Shown here in pieces: positions 1 to 5,297 of a DNA stretch of 6,375 bases; the stretch's first letter is position 1, and each line of letters starts with the position of its first letter. Made by a program: the position numbers and the translations under genes. The notes under the pieces are model-generated. The model saw only the letters and a list, made by a program, of their open reading frames with translations. It had not been told where the DNA came from and ran no database searches. The stretch is from Bacteroidota bacterium (GTDB taxonomy: Bacteria > Bacteroidota > Bacteroidia > Chitinophagales > Saprospiraceae): contig JAKQGD010000337.1 in assembly GCA_029573365.1 (NCBI GenBank), positions 1 through 6,375 on the forward strand. Reading direction: 5' to 3'.

Positions 1-33
1 CTGCAATAAGTTTTGCAGGTGCCGTTTTTTTTT
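1..33 (+). terminator. Right-hand end of an intrinsic terminator cut by the window edge
   Basis: CTGCAA (1-6) and TTGCAG (13-18) form a stem around a six-base loop. The right side continues as GTGCCG (19-24) and then a run of nine T (25-33). This is the shape of a Rho-independent terminator read on the plus strand, with the outer half of its left arm outside the window. I infer that a plus-strand gene ends just to the left. If so, the bases immediately before position 1 should read roughly CGGCAC. Confidence 0.6.
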
Positions 34-57
34 ACATTTCATTGTGATGAAATGTAA
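32..57. repeat. Perfect inverted repeat upstream of gap (operator-like or hairpin)
   Basis: TTACATTTCAT (32-42) and ATGAAATGTAA (47-57) are exact reverse complements separated by TGTG, giving an 11-bp perfect stem. The T-run lies before it on the plus strand and would be an A-run on the minus strand, so it is not a classical terminator for either direction. It lies just upstream of a -7-like TAATTTTG, so a regulator-binding palindrome is the most natural reading, although no regulator can be named. Confidence 0.55.
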
Positions 58-68
58 CCAAATAGCTC

Positions 69-76
69 TAATTTTG
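69..76 (+). promoter_or_regulatory. Candidate -7 promoter element for gap
   Basis: TAATTTTG matches the Bacteroidota -7 consensus TAnnTTTG at every fixed position. No TTTG lies at the usual distance of about 19-21 bases upstream; the nearest is a TTG at 42-44, 24 bases away and inside the inverted repeat. Used as a promoter, it would give a leader of roughly 135 bases before the gap ATG. A second, poorer candidate is TAATTTTT at 169-176. In such AT-rich DNA, chance matches are possible. Confidence 0.3.
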
Positions 77-99
77 TTGTTCAAAATAAAGTTTTGGTA

Positions 100-121
100 T
101 TTTGACATTCATAGGTCAAAA
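100..121. repeat. Inverted repeat TTTTGAC-N8-GTCAAAA in the gap leader
   Basis: TTTTGAC (100-106) and GTCAAAA (115-121) are exact reverse complements around an eight-base spacer. Half-site size and spacing resemble a binding site for a dimeric regulator. If transcription starts near position 82, it would instead lie in the mRNA leader as a weak hairpin. Function is inferred from symmetry and position only. Confidence 0.4.
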
Positions 122-218
122 AACAAAGCGAATCAAAGAAGGGTATGTAATTTCAAAATATTGTTTTATAATTTTTAAGTTTTTATCATCATCAGGTTAA
201 ATTAAAAACAGGATTATC

Positions 219-1235
219 ATGAAAAAGCACAGGATTGCGATCAACGGTTTCGGTAGGATAGGAAGGCTTGTTTACAGGCAGATTTACAATATGGAAGGAA
301 TAGATGTTGTTGCCATCAATGACCTCACCAATCCCAAGGTGCTTGCACACCTCCTGAAGTACGATACTGCCCAGGGCAGATTTAATGAAGAGGTAACAGC
401 GGGAGAGGATTCCATCTTTGTCAATGGAGAAGAAATAAAGATCTACGCACAAAAAGACCCTGCCCTCATACCCTGGGGACAACACGAAGTAGATGTGGTG
501 CTCGAATGTACCGGATTTTTTACCGACAAAGCCAAAGCAGAGGCCCATCTCACTGCCGGTGCCAAAAAAGTGGTGATATCAGCTCCTGCCACCGGTGACC
601 TTAAAACCGTAGTATACAATGTAAACCATGACATACTCGATGGCTCTGAAACCGTCATAAGCTGTGCCAGCTGTACGACCAACTGTCTGGCCCCTATGGC
701 TCAGGTTCTTGAGAGGGAGTATGGAATCATTTCTGGCCTTATGACAACCATCCACGCCTACACCAATGACCAGAACACGCAGGATGCTCCGCACGCCAAA
801 GGTGACCTTCGCAGGGCTAGGGCAGCTGCTCAGAATATCGTACCTAACAGTACAGGTGCAGCCAAGGCGATAGGACTGGTATTGCCAAGCCTCAAAGGAA
901 AACTTGATGGAGGTGCACAAAGGGTGCCAACCCTAACAGGATCCATCACAGAACTGGTGACTGTACTCGGCAAAAAAGTAACAGCAGAAGAAGTCAATGC
1001 TGCCATGAAAGCCGCCTCAAATGAAAGTTACGGGTACACAGAAGATGAAATTGTGAGCAGCGACATCATAGGCACTACTTACGGCAGTCTGTTTGATGCC
1101 ACCCAGACCAAAGTAATTACAAACGGAGATGTGCAGTTGGTTAAAACGGTAAGTTGGTACGACAACGAAATGAGTTATGTATCTCAACTCGTCAGAACAC
1201 TAAGGCACTTTTCCGGACTTATTGACCAAAAATAA
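219..1235 (+). CDS. gap: Type I glyceraldehyde-3-phosphate dehydrogenase
   Basis: This cytoplasmic glycolytic enzyme oxidises and phosphorylates glyceraldehyde-3-phosphate to 1,3-bisphosphoglycerate using NAD+. The 338-residue length is normal for the family. The N-terminal Rossmann domain opens with INGFGRIGR (residues 8-16). Asp35 in AINDLTN is the residue that normally binds the adenosine ribose, favouring NAD+, and Pro191 in the APH segment fits the same preference. The catalytic motif SCTTNCLAP places the nucleophilic cysteine at 152, with the base histidine at 179 in TTIHAYTNDQ. The phosphate-binding and core segments RRARAAAQNIVP, STGAAKA and WYDNEMSY are all present. The ATG at 219 starts directly before the Rossmann strand and is preceded by AGGA at 210-213 with five bases of spacing. 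The gene is followed after 63 bases by pgk, which encodes the next enzyme in the pathway, but a terminator intervenes. No defects are seen. Some bacteria carry several gap copies, so the symbol is given without a letter. Confidence 0.97.
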   Translation: MKKHRIAINGFGRIGRLVYRQIYNMEGIDVVAINDLTNPKVLAHLLKYDTAQGRFNEEVTAGEDSIFVNGEEIKIYAQKDPALIPWGQHEVDVVLECTGFFTDKAKAEAHLTAGAKKVVISAPATGDLKTVVYNVNHDILDGSETVISCASCTTNCLAPMAQVLEREYGIISGLMTTIHAYTNDQNTQDAPHAKGDLRRARAAAQNIVPNSTGAAKAIGLVLPSLKGKLDGGAQRVPTLTGSITELVTVLGKKVTAEEVNAAMKAASNESYGYTEDEIVSSDIIGTTYGSLFDATQTKVITNGDVQLVKTVSWYDNEMSYVSQLVRTLRHFSGLIDQK

Positions 1236-1242
1236 AATACCA

Positions 1243-1276
1243 GGGCAGCACCAAAAATGGCTGCCCTTTTTCTTTT
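1243..1276 (+). terminator. Intrinsic terminator between gap and pgk
   Basis: GGGCAGC (1243-1249) and GCTGCCC (1260-1266) form a perfect seven-bp GC-rich stem around a ten-base loop, followed by TTTTTCTTTT (1267-1276). It begins eight bases after the gap stop codon. It should end many transcripts after gap and lower the amount reaching pgk, unless pgk has its own promoter or the structure acts as an mRNA 3'-end stabiliser. Confidence 0.85.
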
Positions 1277-1298
1277 CAAACTATATAATATTAAGGAC

Positions 1299-2495
1299 AT
1301 GCTGGATTTTAATAACAGTACATTCAGAGATGCAAGGGTCGTCATGAGGGTAGATTTTAATGTACCCCTGAGCCCTGATTTTGCTGTCACCGATGATACC
1401 CGCATAGAGGCTGCGGTGCCCACTATACGTAAAATATTGTACGACGGCGGGTCAGTGGTGCTGATGAGTCACCTGGGAAGGCCCAAAGGAGGACCTGAAG
1501 CCAAATACTCTCTCAAGCATGTCATTCCTGCCTTGCAAAAATATTTTCCAGATACCGTCATTCACTTTGCCGATGACTGCATCAGCGATGATGCATTCAT
1601 CAAGTCGGCTGCTCTCAAAGGTGGTGAAGTACTGCTGCTCGAAAACCTCAGATTCTACCCTGAGGAAGAAAAGGGCGATAAGGCCTTTGCAGCTAAACTG
1701 GCAAAACATGGTGAAATTTATATCAATGACGCTTTTGGAACTGCACACCGCGAGCATGCCTCAACGGCAACCATAGCTTCGTGCTTTGACAAAAATCATA
1801 AGGGTTTTGGATATCTTATGGCTGCCGAAGTAGAAAATGCACACAAGGTGATGAACAATCCCCAGAAGCCAGTTACCGCTATTGTGGGCGGCGCCAAGGT
1901 TTCAGATAAAATCCAACTGCTCGAAAAATTGGTCGAGTCGATGGACAACATCTTGATAGGCGGCGGCATGGCTTACACTTTTATTGCGGCTCAGGGTGGC
2001 AATGTCGGAAAGTCACTGTGTGAAAACGATTATCTGGATTTGGCTCTTAAAATTCTGGATAAAGCAAAAACACAAAATACACGGATCTACCTTCCTGCAG
2101 ACTCTGTTGTTGCAGACAGATTTGCAGCTGATGCCGCTCACAAGGTGGTAGCCAGTAACCAAATACCGGATGACTGGATGGGCTTGGACATAGGCCCTGA
2201 AGCCATCAAACAATACAGAGAAGTGGTGCTTGACTCGAGGACCATACTCTGGAACGGACCCATGGGTGTCTTCGAATTTGAGGCATTTTCCACAGGCACT
2301 TTCAGCATTGCTGAGGCGGTAGCCGATGCCACTGACAAAGGAGCGTTTTCGCTTATTGGAGGGGGTGACAGCGTATCGGCAATTAACAAATCAGGTCTCG
2401 AAAGCCGGGTAAGTTATGTATCCACGGGCGGTGGTGCCATGCTGGAAATGCTCGAAGGCAAGGAATTGCCAGGCATAAGTGCGATCATGGCATGA
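1299..2495 (+). CDS. pgk: Phosphoglycerate kinase
   Basis: The enzyme transfers the acyl phosphate of 1,3-bisphosphoglycerate to ADP, giving 3-phosphoglycerate and ATP in the cytoplasm. From the ATG at 1299 the protein has 398 residues, close to the usual bacterial size. The N-domain carries the family signature RVDFNVPL (17-24) and basic substrate-site residues Arg35, His58 in SHLGRPK, Arg118 in ENLRF and Arg151 in HREHAS. The C-domain carries GGAKVSDK (197-204), GGGMA (221-225), NGPMGVFE (319-326), GGGDS (354-358) and STGGGA (375-380), which bind the nucleotide. The frame is open back to an ATG at 1257, but that codon lies in the loop of the gap terminator and would add 14 residues not expected for the family. 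I therefore prefer 1299, where MLDFNNSTF leads straight into the first strand. AAGGA sits at 1293-1297, too close to be an ordinary ribosome site. No obvious terminator follows the stop. Confidence 0.97.
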   Translation: MLDFNNSTFRDARVVMRVDFNVPLSPDFAVTDDTRIEAAVPTIRKILYDGGSVVLMSHLGRPKGGPEAKYSLKHVIPALQKYFPDTVIHFADDCISDDAFIKSAALKGGEVLLLENLRFYPEEEKGDKAFAAKLAKHGEIYINDAFGTAHREHASTATIASCFDKNHKGFGYLMAAEVENAHKVMNNPQKPVTAIVGGAKVSDKIQLLEKLVESMDNILIGGGMAYTFIAAQGGNVGKSLCENDYLDLALKILDKAKTQNTRIYLPADSVVADRFAADAAHKVVASNQIPDDWMGLDIGPEAIKQYREVVLDSRTILWNGPMGVFEFEAFSTGTFSIAEAVADATDKGAFSLIGGGDSVSAINKSGLESRVSYVSTGGGAMLEMLEGKELPGISAIMA

Positions 2496-2583
2496 CGGCT
2501 TGGATCGTCAGGGCTTCAAAATAAATCTGAAACCATGCCAAACGGAAGACACAGTATTTCTGGCATTCTGCGGGTATGAGGTT

Positions 2584-2667
2584 TTACAAATAGTCAGTAA
2601 GATTTGAAGTGTTTTTACAAAATTTAAAAGTTTTGTAACACTATTTGCCTATCTTTGAACGTTGTAA
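2584..2667. repeat. Cluster of TTACAAA half-sites upstream of the plug gene
   Basis: TTACAAA occurs at 2584-2590 and 2615-2621, and its inverted form TTTGTAA at 2632-2638, with a shorter TTGTAA at 2662-2667. The middle pair makes a perfect inverted repeat, TTACAAAA (2615-2622) and TTTTGTAA (2631-2638), around eight bases. Outer bases GTG and CAC extend the symmetry with a small bulge. Successive same-direction copies are 29-31 bases apart, close to three helical turns. The cluster overlaps the promoter, so a regulator-binding array is plausible but unproven. Confidence 0.4.
2632..2657 (+). promoter_or_regulatory. Candidate Bacteroidota-type promoter for the plug gene
   Basis: TATCTTTG (2650-2657) matches the -7 consensus TAnnTTTG at all fixed positions. 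A TTTG at 2632-2635 could serve as the upstream element, but the 14-base spacer is shorter than the usual 19 or so. Transcription would begin near 2663 and leave a leader of about 30 bases before the ATG at 2694. The upstream TTTG lies in the right arm of the TTACAAAA/TTTTGTAA inverted repeat. Confidence 0.5.
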
Positions 2668-2693
2668 AATTGCAAAAACGAAACCCGCTTTAC

Positions 2694-4118
2694 ATGATTT
2701 ACAGGCTAACGGCAGTACTTGCACTGTTTTTTGTGTCTCTTTCTCTGAAGGCTGACGAATACCCGTTTAACTTTAGAAACGAGGTTTATGACGAGTATGT
2801 AAAATCAGTTACCCTGGAGGTAAATAACAACCCCGCGGCATTTCCGCTTATAAACCTGGGTTCCTCTCAGTATCTTATGCTTAAATTTGATGACCTGCTG
2901 GAAGAGCAGCGAACATTCTATTACCGCATTATCCACTGTGATAAAGACTGGCAGCCTTCCGGCCTTCGTGAGATAGAGTATATTACAGGATTCAATGACG
3001 AAAGGCTCAGGAACTACGAATATTCTGTAGGTACCCGGACAAAATATTTCCATTACTGGCAGCAGTTTCCAAACAACAACACAAAATTTAAAGTCTCTGG
3101 CAACTATCTGCTTGTCATCTATGAAGACAAGATAGATTATCCTGTACTTACCAGGAGGTTTGTAGTGTCAGAAAATAGGGTCGATGTCAACATAAAAAGC
3201 ACCTACCCAGGTGATGTCCAGAATATAAGATACAAGCAGGAACTCATTGTCGATATCCAGTTTGAAAAATTCAAAATGCGAAATCCGGTCGATGAAATCA
3301 GCCTTGTCATGCTCCAAAACGAAAACTGGAGCGAAGAAATAACAGCAAAGCCGTCATTTTTTGCAGGCACCGTACTTAAGTTTAACAGGATAAAGACGTT
3401 TGCTTGGTGGGGGCTTACAGAATACAGACAATTTGATACTCGTACCATCAGACGGCTCGGTAGACATGTGCAGTCTATAGACCGAGGCAAAGACTACATC
3501 GATGTGCTTTTGGTACAGGATGAGCCAAGAAGACGAAAGGTGTATCTGAATCATTTTGATTTTAACGGGCGGTTTTTTGTGGATAATGCAGAACTCCTGT
3601 CAGGAAGCTACATTACGGATGCACTGGATCAGTTTTCTGACAAGATCAGCGGCGACAATAACCTGACCCAGTCGCTGAGAGACTCGATTGTATCAAGCAT
3701 AAACCGACGCAACGTGCTTCTGGATGGCATATATAAAGCTGAGGAGAGAAATATAAAATCAGATTATAGCCAGGTTACTTTTGTGCTGGGCGATGACATG
3801 GACCACCAGGACAAAGACATTTATGTGCTGGGATCAATGAACAACTGGCTGCCGTCAGAAGAGTACAGAATGAAGTACGACGCTGCCAGAAATGTGTACA
3901 CCACCCAGGCTCTGCTAAAGCAGGGGTATTACAACTATTATTACGGACTGCTCGATGACAAAGGCAAAATTGATTACACCACCATGGAGGGCAGCTGGAA
4001 TGAAACGGAAAACGAATATCAGGTGATTGTCTACTACAGAGGTCTGGGCGACATTTATGACAGGGTGTTGGCCTTTAATAGTTACAATACCAATTCCGGT
4101 CTGCTCAATATTCGTTAG
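2694..4118 (+). CDS. Type IX secretion system plug-family protein (DUF5103)
   Basis: This family is specific to Bacteroidota. In Flavobacterium johnsoniae a member, named Plug, closes the periplasmic side of the SprA translocon of the type IX secretion system. I recognise it by the N-terminal domain: ... INLGSSQYLMLKFDDL (residues 53-68), YYRIIHCDKDW (76-86), EYITGFNDERLRNYEYS (95-111) and SGNYLL (135-140). The start MIYRLTAVLALFFVSLSLKA is a plain signal peptide with likely cleavage after Ala20 and no lipobox cysteine, so a periplasmic location is expected. A middle beta-rich domain covers roughly 160-295, and a C-terminal E-set-like domain runs from about 360 (YVLGSMNNW, 377-385) to the end. 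The 474-residue length appears longer than usual because of a polar stretch near 296-355. The frame is open to a TTG at 2655, but that codon is part of the -7 element, so I use the ATG at 2694. The exact secretion partner is inferred from family knowledge. Confidence 0.88.
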   Translation: MIYRLTAVLALFFVSLSLKADEYPFNFRNEVYDEYVKSVTLEVNNNPAAFPLINLGSSQYLMLKFDDLLEEQRTFYYRIIHCDKDWQPSGLREIEYITGFNDERLRNYEYSVGTRTKYFHYWQQFPNNNTKFKVSGNYLLVIYEDKIDYPVLTRRFVVSENRVDVNIKSTYPGDVQNIRYKQELIVDIQFEKFKMRNPVDEISLVMLQNENWSEEITAKPSFFAGTVLKFNRIKTFAWWGLTEYRQFDTRTIRRLGRHVQSIDRGKDYIDVLLVQDEPRRRKVYLNHFDFNGRFFVDNAELLSGSYITDALDQFSDKISGDNNLTQSLRDSIVSSINRRNVLLDGIYKAEERNIKSDYSQVTFVLGDDMDHQDKDIYVLGSMNNWLPSEEYRMKYDAARNVYTTQALLKQGYYNYYYGLLDDKGKIDYTTMEGSWNETENEYQVIVYYRGLGDIYDRVLAFNSYNTNSGLLNIR

Positions 4119-4130
4119 TCAAAGTCAGAA

Positions 4131-4820
4131 TTATTTACCAATTATTTCACTGATTTTACCCAGGACAGCGTCAAACTGCTCAGAAATAGTAAGGTGGGTA
4201 TTGTCTAGCAACCATGCATCATCAGCCTGTCTGAGTGGACTGTCTTTCCGCTCCGTGTCTATTTTGTCGCGGTGAGCAAGATTTGATATGACTTCGTGAA
4301 GGTCAGCGTTTTGCTTCTTTGCCAGAAGTTCGTTGTATCTCCTTTGGGCTCTGACGATGGGATCCGCAGTGATAAATATTTTTACATCGGCATCGGGAAA
4401 CACTACCGTACCTATGTCTCTGCCGTCCATAACCAGACCTTCCCTGCCCTTCATCAGTCGTTGAAGAGCCACCAGTTTTTTACGTACAGCCGGCAAAGCT
4501 GCCACCTCGCTAACCAGTGAAGAGACGGCAAGTGACCTTATCTCTGCTTCCACATTTTTACCATTGAGAAAAGTAGTGTTAATTCCGTCCTGATTTTCAA
4601 ACCTGATTTCGATGTGTTCAAGGGCATCCTGCACCTCTACAGGGTCTTCTATTTTTATAGAGTGCTCCAGAAAATACAGAGTGACCGCCCTGTACATGGC
4701 CCCGGAATCAACAAAGATATAACCGAGCTCTTTGGCGATCTGTTTTGCCAGTGTCGATTTGCCACACGATGAGAATCCGTCAATGGCTATGGTAAGGGGT
4801 TTGTTGTGTTTCGAAACCAA
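4131..4820 (-). CDS. cmk: Cytidylate kinase
   Basis: This cytoplasmic nucleoside monophosphate kinase makes CDP and dCDP from CMP and dCMP with ATP. With the TTG at 4820 as start the protein has 229 residues. It carries the P-loop GFSSCGKST (15-23), the DSGAMYR substrate motif (38-44), MDGRDIGTVVFP (131-142), and the lid and CMP-binding stretch RDKIDTERKDSPL (184-196), followed by DDAWLLDNT. All key family motifs are present and the end is intact. The start is unusual: no ATG or GTG occurs in frame before the P-loop. Other TTG codons at 4844 and 4853 lie in the U-tract and stem of the upstream terminator, so 4820 is the best choice, placing nine residues before TIAIDG. The gene converges on the plug gene with 12 bases between stop codons and no visible terminator. 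Confidence 0.92.
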   Translation of the reverse strand: MVSKHNKPLTIAIDGFSSCGKSTLAKQIAKELGYIFVDSGAMYRAVTLYFLEHSIKIEDPVEVQDALEHIEIRFENQDGINTTFLNGKNVEAEIRSLAVSSLVSEVAALPAVRKKLVALQRLMKGREGLVMDGRDIGTVVFPDADVKIFITADPIVRAQRRYNELLAKKQNADLHEVISNLAHRDKIDTERKDSPLRQADDAWLLDNTHLTISEQFDAVLGKISEIIGK

Positions 4821-4839
4821 GATAATATATGTTTGGCTC

Positions 4840-4884
4840 CGCAAAAATAACAAAGGTCCCGGGATGAATATCTCCAGGGACCTT
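4840..4884 (-). terminator. Intrinsic terminator after the DUF2795-type gene
   Basis: On the minus strand AAGGTCCC (4884-4877) pairs perfectly with GGGACCTT (4860-4853), and further pairing inside is possible after one mismatch. The stem is followed by the T-rich tail TTTGTTATTTTT. It begins about 30 bases after the stop codon of the small gene and separates it from cmk. On the plus strand the downstream tail is weaker (CTTTATT) and no plus-strand gene needs it. Confidence 0.8.
4842..4849 (-). promoter_or_regulatory. Candidate -7 element for cmk, within the terminator U-tract
   Basis: Read on the minus strand, 4849 to 4842 is TATTTTTG, a full match to TAnnTTTG. Transcription would start near 4835, about 15 bases before the TTG at 4820. 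An alternative reading uses the TTTG at 4845-4842 as the upstream element, with TATCTTGG (4824-4817) 17 bases further on, but that would leave no standard start codon downstream. The match overlaps a T-rich terminator tail, so it may be fortuitous. Confidence 0.25.
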
Positions 4885-4916
4885 CTTTATTGCATTTTAA
4901 ATGAACTTCTTGTCTG

Positions 4917-5138
4917 TCAGTACTCTTCTTCGTTGAATAAAAAATCATCCTTGCGGGGATAATCCGGCCAGATATCTTCCATAGATTCATAAATTTCAAA
5001 TTCATCCTCGAGCTCCTGAAGGTTTTCTATAACTTCCAGGGGGGCTCCGGATCTGATGGCATAATCAATGAGTTCATCCCTGGTAGCCGGCCAGGGTGCG
5101 TCTTCAAGGTTGTGTGCCAGTTCTAATGTCCAGTACAT
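4917..5138 (-). CDS. Small acidic DUF2795-type protein of unknown function
   Basis: This 73-residue protein starts at an ATG (5138), with no signal peptide or membrane segment, so it is probably cytoplasmic. I recognise it from memory as a DUF2795-type protein widespread in Bacteroidota; the N-terminal half, with LEDAPWPATRDELIDYAIR (residues 11-29) and GAPLEVIENL (31-40), is the typical conserved part. It is strongly acidic: 22 Asp or Glu against four Arg or Lys, and it ends in NEEEY. Several tryptophans and tyrosines (W3, W16, W57, with tyrosines at both ends) are notable for so small a protein. No function is established that I know of. It lies between queA and cmk on the same strand with its own terminator, and the 159-base spacer after queA suggests it may be transcribed separately. 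The acidity suggests a protein-binding adaptor, which is speculation. Confidence 0.85.
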   Translation of the reverse strand: MYWTLELAHNLEDAPWPATRDELIDYAIRSGAPLEVIENLQELEDEFEIYESMEDIWPDYPRKDDFLFNEEEY

Positions 5139-5239
5139 ATGAAAACTTTAGTTTTGTTAAAAATATATTTTTGTTTACTGCTGTTAATCTTACTAACTCA
5201 GGCCATGCAGTCATTGTTACTATTTGGCCCTTTTTTAGT

Positions 5240-5256
5240 GTTATTTTCCCAATAAC
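5240..5256. repeat. Short perfect inverted repeat in the queA to DUF2795 spacer
   Basis: GTTATT (5240-5245) and AATAAC (5251-5256) are exact reverse complements around TTCCC. No T-run follows on either strand, so it is a poor terminator for queA. It is the clearest symmetry in the 159-base spacer between queA and the small gene, which otherwise holds only AT-rich DNA and no convincing open frame. Confidence 0.25.
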
Positions 5257-5297
5257 CTGAAGCCAAAAATAAAAGTTCCCGCAAACCTGAAAAGACT

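Noticed and set aside
579..920. Long minus-strand open frames inside gap, pgk, plug and queA
   Set aside because: They lie wholly opposite well-recognised genes, carry no recognisable domain, and read as frame shadows.
1284..1289. TATAAT before pgk as an E. coli-type -10 box
   Set aside because: There is no -35 partner, Bacteroidota primary promoters use a different consensus, and the start point would fall almost on the ATG.
2493..2510. TGACG...CGTCA hairpin at the pgk stop as a terminator
   Set aside because: The stem is only five bp and no T-run follows.
2535..2566. ATGCCA...TGGCAT inverted repeat downstream of pgk
   Set aside because: The six-bp arms span a 20-base loop without a T-tract, so it is likely chance.
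5201..5236. GGCCA...TGGCC followed by TTTTTT as a plus-strand terminator
   Set aside because: The stem is five bp with a 19-base loop, and no plus-strand gene lies upstream. On the minus strand the T-run is on the wrong side.
5264..5271. Minus-strand TATTTTTG as a -7 element for the DUF2795-type gene
   Set aside because: It matches TAnnTTTG, but the only upstream TTTG is 10 bases away and the leader would exceed 110 bases. It is not distinguishable from chance here.
5254..5291. AACCTGAA repeated at 5254-5261 and 5284-5291
   Set aside because: Only two eight-base copies in AT-rich spacer, with no further structure.
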